Assembly: GCF_002154575.1 (NCBI RefSeq)
Contig: NZ_MUBA01000274.1
Span: forward strand, 1-32,711
Origin: Streptomyces bobili
Lineage (GTDB): Bacteria > Actinomycetota > Actinomycetes > Streptomycetales > Streptomycetaceae
Direction of reading: 5' to 3'
Length of the DNA: 32,711 bases
In this document: positions 14,370 to 22,614 of the stretch, piece after piece
Layout: each line of letters starts with the position of its first letter
Numbering within the stretch: position 1 is the first letter of the stretch
Notes under the pieces: model-generated
Database searches by the model: none
What the model was told of the DNA's origin: nothing
What the model saw: only the letters and a program-made list of their open reading frames with translations
Made by a program: the position numbers and the translations under genes

Positions 14370-15512
14370 ATGACCACCACACTCGAACACCCCCCTGTCC
14401 GGCAGCAGCCCCAGCCCCAGCTCGTCACCGGTGTCCTCGACATCGACGGCAACGGGAAGGGGCACCTGCGCGCCGCCGACTGCCTGCCCGCCCCCGACGA
14501 CGTCCAGGTCGCCCCCGCGCTGATCCGCCGACTCGGGCTGCGCAAGGGCGACTTGATCGAAGGGCTGCGCGACGCCCGGCGCTCCCTGACCGACGTGGCG
14601 CGCATCGACGGACGCACGCCCGACGCCCGGCGCGGGCGCCGTCACTTCCGTGACCTGACGCCCCTGCACCCGCACGAGCGGCTCCGCCTCGAACACCCGG
14701 CGGCCGGGCTCGCCGGACGGGTCGTCGACCTGCTCGCACCCGTCGGCAAGGGCCAGCGCGGGCTGATCGTGGCACCGCCCAAGACCGGCAAGACCGTTCT
14801 CATCCAGCAGCTCGCCGCCGCCGTCGCCGGGAACCACCCGGAAGCCCGGCTGATGGTGCTGCTGCTCGACGAGCGCCCCGAGGAAGTCACCGACATGCGG
14901 CGCTCGGTACGCGGCGAGGTCTACGCCTCCACCTTCGACCAGTCCCCCAGGCAGCACATCGCGCTCGCCGACCTGGTGATCGAACGGGCCAAGCGGCTCG
15001 TCGAGGCGGGCGAGGACGTCGTGATCCTGCTGGACTCCCTGACCCGGCTGTGCCGGGCCCACAACAACTCCGCCGCCGCCGGTGGCCGCACCCTCAGCGG
15101 CGGCGTCGACGCCGGCGCGCTCATCGGACCGAAGCGGTTCTTCGGGGCCGCGCGCGCCGCGGAGGAGGGCGGCTCGCTCACCATCCTCGCCAGCGCGCTG
15201 GTGGAGACCGGCTCCCGTGCCGACGACTTCTACTTCGAGGAGCTCAAGGGCACCGGCAACATGGAGCTGCGCCTCGACCGTGAACCGGCCTCGCGCCGCG
15301 TCTTCCCGGCCGTCGACATCAACACCTCCGGCACCCGCCGCGAGGAACTCCTGCTCTCCCCCGGCGAGTTGACCGCCTCCCGCGGCCTGCGCCGAGCCCT
15401 GCAGACCCGGGAGGGCCAGGCCAACCTGGAAACCCTGCTGGAGCGGATGCGCGCGACGCCGGACAACGCGACGTTCATCCGCCGCATCCAGCCGACCCTT
15501 CCGGCCGCCTGA
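14370..15512 (+). CDS. rho: Short Rho transcription-termination factor paralogue with altered RNA-binding site
   Basis: 380 aa against 419 in E. coli and over 600 in the main Streptomyces Rho. The N-terminal helix-bundle (Rho_N) and the long actinobacterial insertion are missing: only about 18 residues precede the OB-fold (VTGVLDIDGNGKGHLRAADC). The ATPase motor looks intact: Walker A APPKTGKT (135-142), catalytic DERPEEVTDMRRS, Walker B VVILLDSLTR (217-226), Q/R-loop region TLSGGVDAGALIGPKRFFGA, and KGTGNMEL, VFPAVDINTSGTRREELLL. In the OB-fold, E. coli GFGFLR becomes GKGHLR and the Tyr80 position is Gln46, so the three aromatic primary-site contacts are all replaced. It probably still forms a ring translocase, but recognises RNA differently. 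ATG 14370 has GAAAGGA upstream. Confidence 0.92.
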   Translation: MTTTLEHPPVRQQPQPQLVTGVLDIDGNGKGHLRAADCLPAPDDVQVAPALIRRLGLRKGDLIEGLRDARRSLTDVARIDGRTPDARRGRRHFRDLTPLHPHERLRLEHPAAGLAGRVVDLLAPVGKGQRGLIVAPPKTGKTVLIQQLAAAVAGNHPEARLMVLLLDERPEEVTDMRRSVRGEVYASTFDQSPRQHIALADLVIERAKRLVEAGEDVVILLDSLTRLCRAHNNSAAAGGRTLSGGVDAGALIGPKRFFGAARAAEEGGSLTILASALVETGSRADDFYFEELKGTGNMELRLDREPASRRVFPAVDINTSGTRREELLLSPGELTASRGLRRALQTREGQANLETLLERMRATPDNATFIRRIQPTLPAA

Positions 15513-15606
15513 TCCTGGTCCCGGACGCCCCTGGACCGCTGCGGCATCCGGGTGCAGGCGGCCCGCTGTGCGGCACGGGCAGCGCGGTGGATGGCCGCTT
15601 CATTCT

Positions 15607-15612
15607 TACGTT
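15607..15612 (+). promoter_or_regulatory. -10 box of a probable leaderless promoter (carboxypeptidase)
   Basis: TACGTT fits TAnnnT and ends exactly 6 nt before the ATG at 15619, where no Shine-Dalgarno is present. This geometry would start the mRNA at or beside the start codon. I see no good -35 box. Confidence 0.35.
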
Positions 15613-15618
15613 GATCAT

Positions 15619-16794
15619 ATGACGATCGGATTCTCTTCTCGGGCCGCCGCGTCGGCCTGCGTGCTCTGTGCGGTGGGTGTCCTGGCCCTCGGGCCCGCGG
15701 CGCCCGCCGCCGCGGACCCCGGTCCGGCCGGCGGGCCGCACGCGACGGCACCGCGGCCCGCCCTGCTGTACCGCGCCGGTACGCAGGTCCGGCCACGCCC
15801 CGGAGCCCCCGGCGTCCCGGCCGTCTCCGCACTGTCGTGGCTGGTGGCCGACGCCGGCACCGGCGACGTGCTCGCCGCGTCGAACGCGCACCGCAAGCTG
15901 CCTCCCGCCAGCACGCTCAAGACCCTGTTCGCCCTCACGGTGCTGCCCGTCCTGCCCGGAGGCATCCGGCACCGGGTCTCCGAGGCGGAGCTGACCGGCA
16001 TCGGGGCGGGCAGCAGCCTCGTCGGAGTGGCCGAGGGACGCTCGTACCGGGTCGCGGACCTGTGGCACGGGGTGTTCCTCAACTCCGGCAACGACGCCGT
16101 GCACGTACTGGCCGCGCTCAACGGCGGCTGGCGCGCCACGGCCGCCGGCATGCAGGCCAAAGCCCGCTCGCTGGGCGCCCTGGACACGCGCGTGGTGTCG
16201 CCGGACGGGTACGACGCCCCCGGCCAGGTGTCCTCCGCCTACGACCTCGCGGTGTTCGGGCGGGCCGGGCTGCGCAACCCGGACTTCGCCCGGTACTGCG
16301 CCACCGCCGAGGCCCGCTTCCCGGGGCGCGACGGAGGGACGTACGGCATCGTCAACACCAACCGGCTGCTCAGCGGGACGAACGGGGTCGCGCGGTACCC
16401 GGGGCTGGTCGGCATCAAGAACGGCTACACGAGCAACGCCGGCAACACCCTCGTGGCCGCCGCCCGGCGCGGGGACCGCACCCTCGTCGTGACGGTGCTC
16501 AATCCCCAGGCCGGGGGCGGCTTCGCCGTCTACGAGGAGGCACGCGAACTGCTCGACTGGGGGTTCGGGGCCGCCGGGCGGGTCGACCCGGTGGGCTCGC
16601 TGGACGGGCTGCGGGCGCGGCCGAGGCCCGGACCGGAGGCGACGCCCGTGACGGCCGCGGCGGTCGCCGTGTCCGGCGACGACGACGGGCCCGGCTGGCC
16701 GGAGGCGGCCGTCGTCGTGGGTGCCGCCGCGCTGGGCGGTGTCTCCGTCGCCCTGGTGCTGCGGCTCATGGGCCGACGCCGTTCGGCGGGTTGA
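15619..16794 (+). CDS. D-alanyl-D-alanine carboxypeptidase (peptidase S11)
   Basis: 391 aa. Signal peptide at residues 1-32 (GVLALGPAAPAAA). The DD-peptidase domain (about 68-320) has the three penicillin-binding motifs: S-x-x-K as PASTLKTL (Ser98, Lys101), S-x-N as LNSGNDAV (Ser156-Asn158), and K-T-G as GIKNGYTSNAGNT (Lys267; Thr replaced by Asn). A Pro/Gly-rich linker leads to a C-terminal transmembrane helix (about 358-382) and RRRSAG tail, so the enzyme is anchored with its catalytic domain outside. It trims the terminal D-Ala of peptidoglycan pentapeptides. The start is chosen directly before the signal peptide; no Shine-Dalgarno is visible. It lies 106 nt after the rho-like gene. Confidence 0.92.
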   Translation: MTIGFSSRAAASACVLCAVGVLALGPAAPAAADPGPAGGPHATAPRPALLYRAGTQVRPRPGAPGVPAVSALSWLVADAGTGDVLAASNAHRKLPPASTLKTLFALTVLPVLPGGIRHRVSEAELTGIGAGSSLVGVAEGRSYRVADLWHGVFLNSGNDAVHVLAALNGGWRATAAGMQAKARSLGALDTRVVSPDGYDAPGQVSSAYDLAVFGRAGLRNPDFARYCATAEARFPGRDGGTYGIVNTNRLLSGTNGVARYPGLVGIKNGYTSNAGNTLVAAARRGDRTLVVTVLNPQAGGGFAVYEEARELLDWGFGAAGRVDPVGSLDGLRARPRPGPEATPVTAAAVAVSGDDDGPGWPEAAVVVGAAALGGVSVALVLRLMGRRRSAG

Positions 16795-16888
16795 CCGACC
16801 GGCAGCCGTAGCAGCAGGCCCAGGGTGATCCAGGTGTAGAGGTTGGCGCCGAGGAAGCCGTCGATGCCGGAGGCGTCGTGGAGAGCCG
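16795..16888 (-). pseudogene. C-terminal tail of a GT87-like mannosyltransferase (remnant)
   Basis: On the minus strand this reads LHDASGIDGFLGANLYTWIT followed by LGLLLRLPVG. It resembles the last transmembrane segment of actinobacterial GT87 (DUF2029) polyprenol-phosphate-mannose-dependent mannosyltransferases. There is no start and no upstream coding sequence on this strand, and the frame runs on into the end of the carboxypeptidase gene without a proper stop. The missing upstream part appears to be the next feature, lying on the opposite strand, so a local inversion is inferred. Confidence 0.5.
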
Positions 16889-17150
16889 TCCCGTCTGGGC
16901 GGCGCTCGTGCTGCTGGCGCTGGGCTGCTGGGCACGTCCAGGCGGGCGGTGGCCGCGGGGAACTGGCCGGCCGCCTTCGCCCTCACCGGCCTGACGGCCT
17001 GCCTGGTCAGCCCCATCACGTGGGTGCGCCACCTGGTCTGGCTGCTGCCGTCCTTCGCCGTCCTGGTCCGCGCCGGGCACCCGCGCGTCGCGGGCGCCCT
17101 GTACGCGGTGCTGTGCACCAGCGTGGTGTGGCTGTGGTTCGCGCGATCAG
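16878..17150 (+). pseudogene. Internal/C-terminal fragment of a GT87-like mannosyltransferase, frameshifted
   Basis: One frame gives VESRPVWAALVLLALG; at about 16925 the homology moves to the next frame and continues LLGTSRRAVAAGNWPAAFAL, TGLTACLVSPITWVRHLVWL, LPSFAVLVRAGHPR, and ends at SVVWLWFA near 17145. SPITWxHHxVWLLP is a hallmark of GT87 mannosyltransferases that act on lipid-linked mannose outside the membrane. There is no start codon context, a one-base shift, and an abrupt end where the opposite-strand MptB-like fragment finishes. It is a decayed, rearranged remnant. Confidence 0.6.
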
Positions 17151-17432
17151 CAGCGGGGCCGCCCACACGGCGAGGACCAGCACGAGGGCGCGCGGGGTGG
17201 GCGGGTCGCCGCCGCGCACCAGACGGCCGAGGAGCACCCAGGCCGCGGTGAGCAGCACCAGCCCGAAGTACACCCCGACCAGGCCCAGTACGGCGTGCGG
17301 GGAGGTCGGGGCGAGAAGCTGCCGGGCAGGCAGGGCACCGGCCGTCTCACCGCCCAGCGCGAGACAGGCCGTGCCGGCCAGGCCCAGGACCTGACAGCGA
17401 CGGAGATCGACGGGGAAGGCCTTGGCCAACAC
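17151..17432 (-). pseudogene. N-terminal fragment of an MptB-like alpha-1,6-mannosyltransferase
   Basis: From a GTG at 17432 this reads MLAKAFPVDLRRCQVLGLAG, TACLALGGETAGALP, TSPHAVLGLVGVYFGLVLLT and PPTPRALVLVLAVWAAPLLI. That is the two-helix N-terminus of the MptB-type polyprenol-phosphomannose-dependent mannosyltransferase family, which is normally about 500 aa. After PLLI the expected loop and catalytic region are gone, and the frame continues into antisense of the GT87 fragment. About 94 residues survive, so this is a truncated gene. Confidence 0.6.
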
Positions 17433-17535
17433 TCGGTCAGGGTGTCAACGCCGGGTGGCCGGAAAGCGACATGACCGCCTCCGGGCGACGTCATGGGCGT
17501 GACCGGCGTGTGCGTGCGTGTTCTGGGGGCGACGC

Positions 17536-18474
17536 TCAGAAGACCGACAGGCCCGTGAGCGTCGTGAAGCGGTCCAGGGCGGCCACGCCCGTCACCGAGT
17601 TCCCGCGTTCGTCCAGACCCGGACTCCATACGCACAGGGTGCAGCGGCCCGGTACGACCGCGATGATGCCGCCGCCCACGCCGCTCTTGCCGGGCAGTCC
17701 CACCCGATAGGCGAACTCGCCGGCCGCGTCGTAGGTGCCGCAGGTCAGCATGATGGCGTTGACCTGCTTGGCCTGGCTGCGGCTGAGCAGGCGGCTGCCG
17801 TCGGCGCGGACGCCGTGCCGGGCGAGGAAGCCGGTGGCCAGGGCGAGGTCGGCGCAGGAGGCGGTGACCGAGCACTGGCGGAAGTACTGGTCGAGGAGGG
17901 CCGGCACCGGATTGTCGATGTTGCCGTAGGACGCCATGAAATGGGCGAGGGCGGCGTTGCGGTCGCCGTGTGCGGACTCGGAGGCGGCCACCTCCAGGTC
18001 GAAGTCGAGCGCCGCGTTGCCGCTCTCGGCCCGCAGGAAGTCCCGCAGTTCGCCCGCCGCGTCCCCGGTACGGGTCTGGAGGCGGTCGGTGACGACGAGG
18101 GCGCCCGCGTTGATGAACGGGTTGCGGGGGATGCCGTTCTCGTACTCCAGTTGGACCAGCGAGTTGAACGGGTTGCCGGAGGGTTCGCGGCCGACGTGCT
18201 CCCAGAGTTCGTCGCCCTCGCGGGCCAGGTCCAGGGCGAGGGTGAAGACCTTGGTGATGGACTGCGTGGAGAAGGGTTCCTGCCAGTCCCCCACCCCGTA
18301 CACCGTGCCGTCCAGCTCCGCCACGGCCATGCCGAAGCTGCGGGCGTCGCGGGCGGCGAGCGCCGGAATGTAGTCGGCGGGCCGGCCGCGGCCGGGAGTG
18401 CGGGCCATCTCCTCGGCGATGCGCTCCAGGACCGGCTGGAAGGTGAGGGACGACGTCGTTGTCATGATCACCAT
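17536..18474 (-). CDS. glsA: Glutaminase A
   Basis: 312 aa, the full length of the bacterial glutaminase family (serine beta-lactamase-like fold). It hydrolyses L-glutamine to glutamate and ammonia. Landmarks: FSTQSITKVF with the catalytic S-x-x-K (Ser72, Lys75), EPSGNPFNS, NGIPRNPFINAGALV, SCADLALATGFLARHG and the C-terminal VGLPGKSGVGGGI. There is no STAS or ankyrin extension. The ATG at 18474 has GGAGG 4 nt upstream; a second ATG at 18465 is 13 nt away and slightly less likely. It lies 47 nt after aspA on the same strand, so it is probably the last gene of the Asn/Asp cluster, giving another ammonia-releasing step. Confidence 0.94.
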   Translation of the reverse strand: MVIMTTTSSLTFQPVLERIAEEMARTPGRGRPADYIPALAARDARSFGMAVAELDGTVYGVGDWQEPFSTQSITKVFTLALDLAREGDELWEHVGREPSGNPFNSLVQLEYENGIPRNPFINAGALVVTDRLQTRTGDAAGELRDFLRAESGNAALDFDLEVAASESAHGDRNAALAHFMASYGNIDNPVPALLDQYFRQCSVTASCADLALATGFLARHGVRADGSRLLSRSQAKQVNAIMLTCGTYDAAGEFAYRVGLPGKSGVGGGIIAVVPGRCTLCVWSPGLDERGNSVTGVAALDRFTTLTGLSVF

Positions 18475-18521
18475 TGTGCCTCCGGGCCGGTCGTGGCGCG
18501 TCGTCGCAGGTCGGGGACGGG

Positions 18522-19934
18522 TCAGGCGAGGGGCGAGCCGTTGCCCGCGACCACCTCGGGGCGCAGCAGGGCGGCGAGCCGCTCGGCGGGCAACAGGCCC
18601 TTCTCCAGGACGAGTTCGGCCACGCCGCGGCCCGTGACGAGCGCCTCCTTGGCGATGTCGGTGGCCGCCGTGTAGCCGATGTGGGGGTTGAGGGCGGTGA
18701 CCAGGCCGATGGAGTTCTCCACGCTGGCGCGCAGCACCTCGGTGTTGGCGGTGATGCCGATGACGCAGCGCTCGGCGAGGGTCAGGCAGGCCGCGCGCAG
18801 GTGGGTGATGGACTCCGACAGGGAGTGCAGGATGATCGGCTCGAAGGCGTTGAGCTGGAGCTGTCCGGCCTCGGCGGCCATGGTGATGGTGACGTCGTTG
18901 CCGATCACCTCGAAGGCGACCTGGTTGACGACCTCGGGGATCACCGGGTTGACCTTGCCGGGCATGATGGAGGAACCGGCCTGCACGGGCGGCAGGTTGA
19001 TCTCGCCGAGGCCGGCGCGCGGACCGGAGGACAGCAGCCGCAGGTCGTTGCAGCTCTTGGAGAGCTTCACCGCGATCCGCTTGAGCACGCCGGACATCTG
19101 GACGAACGCGCCGCAGTCCTGGGTGGCCTCGACGAGGTTCGCGGCGGTGACGAGCGGCAGGCCGGTGATCTCGGCGAGGTGGCGGCGGGCCGACTCGGCG
19201 TAGCCGACGGGCGCGTTGAGGCCGGTGCCGATCGCCGTGGCGCCGAGGTTGATCTCCTGGATCAGCTCGACGGCCTCGGCGAGACGGCTGCGGTCCTCGT
19301 CGAGCATGACGGCGAACGTGGAGAACTCCTGCCCGAGGGTCATCGGGACGGCGTCCTGGAGCTGGGTGCGGCCCATCTTGAGCACGTCGCGGAACTCGAC
19401 GGCCTTGCGGGCGAAGGCGTCCTGGAGGACGGCCATGGCCTTGAGCAGCCCGTGCACCGCGAAGACGGTCGCGACCTTGACGGCGGTCGGGTAGACGTCG
19501 TTGGTCGACTGGCCGAGGTTGACGTCCTCGTTGGGGTGCAGGTACCGGTACTCGCCCTTGGCGTGGCCCAGCAGTTCCAGGGCACGGTTGGCGACGACCT
19601 CGTTGGCGTTCATGTTGGTCGAGGTGCCCGCGCCGCCCTGCACCACGTCCACCACGAACTGGTCGTGCAGCTTGCCCGCCCGTATCTCACGGCAGGCGGC
19701 GACGATCGCGGCGGCCTTCTCCGGCGACAGCAGCCCCAGCTCCTCGTTGGCCAGGGCGGCGGCCTCCTTGACGGCGGCGAGGGCGTCGATCAGGTGCGGG
19801 TAGGCGGAGATCGTGGTGCCGGTGATCGGGAAGTTCTCGGTGGCGCGCAGGGTGTGGATACCCCAGTACGCGTCGACGGGGACGTCCCGGTCTCCGAGCA
19901 GATCGTGTTCGCTGCGGCTGACGACGACAGTCAT
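18522..19934 (-). CDS. aspA: Aspartate ammonia-lyase (aspartase)
   Basis: 470 aa member of the fumarase/aspartase superfamily. It converts L-aspartate to fumarate plus ammonia. Visible motifs: NMNANEVVANRALELLG, NEDVNLGQSTNDVYPTA, KMGRTQLQDAVPMTLGQEF, and the signature GSSIMPGKVNP (320-330), whose second Ser is the catalytic base. The length equals that of E. coli AspA, and aspartase rather than fumarase fits both the wording of these motifs and the adjacent asparaginase gene. The ribosome site is AAGAGGC, about 9 nt from the ATG. A 180-nt gap separates it from the asparaginase gene; it holds GC-rich inverted repeats but no gene. Confidence 0.92.
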   Translation of the reverse strand: MTVVVSRSEHDLLGDRDVPVDAYWGIHTLRATENFPITGTTISAYPHLIDALAAVKEAAALANEELGLLSPEKAAAIVAACREIRAGKLHDQFVVDVVQGGAGTSTNMNANEVVANRALELLGHAKGEYRYLHPNEDVNLGQSTNDVYPTAVKVATVFAVHGLLKAMAVLQDAFARKAVEFRDVLKMGRTQLQDAVPMTLGQEFSTFAVMLDEDRSRLAEAVELIQEINLGATAIGTGLNAPVGYAESARRHLAEITGLPLVTAANLVEATQDCGAFVQMSGVLKRIAVKLSKSCNDLRLLSSGPRAGLGEINLPPVQAGSSIMPGKVNPVIPEVVNQVAFEVIGNDVTITMAAEAGQLQLNAFEPIILHSLSESITHLRAACLTLAERCVIGITANTEVLRASVENSIGLVTALNPHIGYTAATDIAKEALVTGRGVAELVLEKGLLPAERLAALLRPEVVAGNGSPLA

Positions 19935-20114
19935 GAGGGTGCTGCCTCTTTCCGAGGGGCGAGGGTGTTGGTGGTGCGGGGAGACCGGCCGGGTCTCGTC
20001 CGGCCTGGCGGGACCGGGAGGGCGGATGCGCGGGGCCGGGCGAGGCCTCGTTTCGCCGATACGGCGCCGGGTGCGACGTACCGCATGCCGCCAGGACGCC
20101 TCCCCCGCCGCATG

Positions 20115-21134
20115 TCAGGCGCAGGCCGGCTCGGTGACCGGGTCCAGCGCGCGTACCGTGCGGATGCTGCCGACGGGTTCGCCGCCGCCGAGGAGGGGCT
20201 CGCCCGCGAAGGGGGTGAGGAGCGCGGGGTCCACTCCGGCGCGGACGAGGGCGGCCGCGGTGACGGGGACGCGGGCCCGGTCGGCGCCGTCGGAGATCTT
20301 GACGGCGACGGCACTGCCGTCGGGGAGTGCGGCGACCCCGACGCCCTCGAAGCCGTCCTTGGCGAGCAGGCCGGGGACGGCCCGCATCAGGGCGGCGACG
20401 TCCCGGCCGGAGCCGGAGGCCATCTCGGCGTGCTCGCGCATCGCGTCCGCCACCCGCGCCTCGGGGGTGCCGGGCACGGCGGTGGTGACGCGGGCCGCGG
20501 CCCGCGCCAGTCCGTTGAGGGAGACGGAGAACAGCGGCGCGCCGCACCCGTCGACGGTGACTCGGGCGATCCGCTGCCCGGTGAGGTCCTCGACGATCTC
20601 GGCGATCGCCTGCTGGAGCGGGTGGTCCGGGTCGAGATAGCCGTCGAGGGACCAGCCGTTGAGCTTGCAGGTGTACAGCATCGCCGCGTGCTTGCCCGAG
20701 CAGTTCTGGGCGAGGCGGGAGGGCGGGCGGCCCTCGCGTATCCAGAGGTCGCGGACGACCGGGTCGTACGGCAGGTCCGTGACGTTGCGCAGGTCGTCCT
20801 CGGTGGCGCCGGACAGTTCGAGGATCCGCCGGGTCCCGGCGAGGTGTCGCTCCTCGCCGGAGTGGCTGGCGGCGGCGAGCGAGAGCAGTTCGCCGTCCAG
20901 CGGGAGCCCGGCACGCACCATGGCGACGGCCTGGACGGGCTTGAGCGCGGAGCGCGGGTAGAAGGCGACCTCGATGTCACCGAGCTGGAAGTCGACCTCG
21001 CCGTCCGTGCGGAGGACGACGACGGAGCCGTAGTGGACGCCCTCCGTCACCCCGCCGCGGACGAGGTGGGCGACGGGGGCGTGGAGGGGTTCGCGGATCG
21101 CGGGGGCGTCGGCGAGGGAACTGCTGTACATCAT
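20115..21134 (-). CDS. Type II (Rhizobium etli ReAV-like) L-asparaginase
   Basis: 339 aa, Asparaginase_II family, unrelated to E. coli AnsA/AnsB. It hydrolyses asparagine to aspartate and ammonia. Residues matching the ReAV active site are visible: S-x-x-K in YPRSALKP (Ser62, Lys65), the serine of SHSGEERH (Ser92), and the zinc/substrate site Cys145 and Lys148 in QNCSGKHAAM with Asp196 and Cys198 in VDGCGAP. I chose the ATG at 21134 (or the adjacent ATG at 21131), 40 nt after the permease stop; a longer form starting at 21215 would overlap the permease. It is part of the fadR-permease-asparaginase-aspA-glsA cluster. Confidence 0.9.
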   Translation of the reverse strand: MMYSSSLADAPAIREPLHAPVAHLVRGGVTEGVHYGSVVVLRTDGEVDFQLGDIEVAFYPRSALKPVQAVAMVRAGLPLDGELLSLAAASHSGEERHLAGTRRILELSGATEDDLRNVTDLPYDPVVRDLWIREGRPPSRLAQNCSGKHAAMLYTCKLNGWSLDGYLDPDHPLQQAIAEIVEDLTGQRIARVTVDGCGAPLFSVSLNGLARAAARVTTAVPGTPEARVADAMREHAEMASGSGRDVAALMRAVPGLLAKDGFEGVGVAALPDGSAVAVKISDGADRARVPVTAAALVRAGVDPALLTPFAGEPLLGGGEPVGSIRTVRALDPVTEPACA

Positions 21135-21174
21135 GGCCTGGTCACTGGTGAGTGGGTGGGGGCCGGCGGCGGGT

Positions 21175-22614
21175 TCACGCGTCGGCCTTGGAGGAGGTGC
21201 GGGCGCGGCGGACACGGATGGCGTACCAGCCGGCGACGAGCGCGGCGGCGATCAGTGGCAGGCACAGCACGGTGGTGCGTCCGGCGCCGCCGTCGGCGTA
21301 CATGAGGACCAGGACGGAGGCGAGGAAGGCCAGCGTCAGGAGTTCGGTCCAGGGGGAGCCCGGCAGTCGGTAGCTCGGGCGGGTCAGTTCGCCCTTCTCG
21401 GTCTTCTGCCAGAACAGCAGGTGGCAGATCATGATCATGCCCCAGGTGGCGAGGATGCCCAGCGCCGCGAAGTTCAGGACGATCTCGAACGCGTCGGCGG
21501 GGACCACGAAGTTGAGGCCGACACCGAGGACGCAGACGCCGCTGGTGAGCAGGATGCCGCCGTAGGGGACCTGGGTGCGGCTCATCTTCGCGGTGAACTG
21601 GGGTGCCGAGCCGCTCACGGCCATCGAGCGCAGGATGCGGCCGGTGGAGTAGAGGCCGGAGTTGAGGGAGGACATCGCCGCCGTGAGGACGACGAGGTTC
21701 ATCACGCCGCCCGCGGCCGGGATGCCGATGTTGGACAGCACCGTGACGAAGGGGCTCTCGCCGGAGGTGTACTTGTTCCACGGGAGCAGCATCGACAGCA
21801 GGAGGACCGAGCCGACGTAGAACACGCCCACGCGCCACATGATCGAGTTGATCGCCTTCGGCATGATCTGCTCGGGGTTCTCGGTCTCACCGGCGGCGAC
21901 GCCGACCAGTTCGACGGAGGCGTAGGCGAAGACGACGCCCTGGACGATCAGCAGCATGGGCAGCAGGCCGTTGGGGAAGATGCCGCCGTGGTCGCTGATC
22001 AGGGACGGGCCGGGGGTGGTGCCGTCGACCTGGTGCTGGGTGACCAGCAGGAAGATGCCGATACACATGAAGATCACCAGCGCGCTGACCTTGACGATCG
22101 CGAACCAGAACTCCAGTTCGCCGAAGATCTTCACCGAGATCAGGTTCACCGTGAGGACCACGGCGAGGGCTATCAGCGCGATCACCCACTGGGGCACGTC
22201 GGAGAACATGCCCCAGTAGTGGGTGTAGGTGGCCACCGCGGTGATGTCGGCGATGCCGGTGGTGGCCCAGTTCAGGAAGTACATCCAGCCCGCGGTGTAG
22301 GCCCCCTTCTCCCCCATGAACTCCCGGGCGTACGACACGAAGGCGCCGGAGGACGGGCGGTACAGGACGAGTTCGCCGAGGGCGCGCACCACGAGGAAGG
22401 CGAAGATGCCGCAGACCGCGTAGGCGATGAAGAGGGAGGGGCCGGCGTCGGCCAGGCGGCCGCCGGCGCCGAGGAAGAGGCCGGTGCCGATGGCTCCGCC
22501 GATGGCGATCATGTTGACGTGCCGGTGTTTGAGGGACTTGCTGTAGCCCTCGTCTCCGGCGTCGACGTGACGGGGCGAGGGGCGCGTCTCGTCCTTGAGG
22601 TGCTGTTCGCTCAC
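21175..22614 (-). CDS. ansP: L-asparagine permease (APC superfamily, AnsP-like)
   Basis: 479 aa with about 12 transmembrane helices. The N-terminal region [20 protein letters not shown] starts helix 1 with the APC substrate-binding motif [13 protein letters not shown]. Further AnsP-like blocks are [40 protein letters not shown] and [20 protein letters not shown]. Proton-coupled uptake of asparagine is expected and is supported by the asparaginase and aspartase genes directly downstream. It starts with GTG overlapping the stop of the FadR-type regulator (GTGA), so the two are translationally coupled. Confidence 0.9.
   Translation of the reverse strand: MSEQHLKDETRPSPRHVDAGDEGYSKSLKHRHVNMIAIGGAIGTGLFLGAGGRLADAGPSLFIAYAVCGIFAFLVVRALGELVLYRPSSGAFVSYAREFMGEKGAYTAGWMYFLNWATTGIADITAVATYTHYWGMFSDVPQWVIALIALAVVLTVNLISVKIFGELEFWFAIVKVSALVIFMCIGIFLLVTQHQVDGTTPGPSLISDHGGIFPNGLLPMLLIVQGVVFAYASVELVGVAAGETENPEQIMPKAINSIMWRVGVFYVGSVLLLSMLLPWNKYTSGESPFVTVLSNIGIPAAGGVMNLVVLTAAMSSLNSGLYSTGRILRSMAVSGSAPQFTAKMSRTQVPYGGILLTSGVCVLGVGLNFVVPADAFEIVLNFAALGILATWGMIMICHLLFWQKTEKGELTRPSYRLPGSPWTELLTLAFLASVLVLMYADGGAGRTTVLCLPLIAAALVAGWYAIRVRRARTSSKADA

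Noticed and set aside
18474..21305. A 943-codon open frame on the plus strand
   Set aside because: It lies antisense to glutaminase, aspartase and asparaginase. Its translation is a low-complexity Gly/Asp/Val/Glu-rich chain typical of third-position GC shadow frames. No domain is visible.
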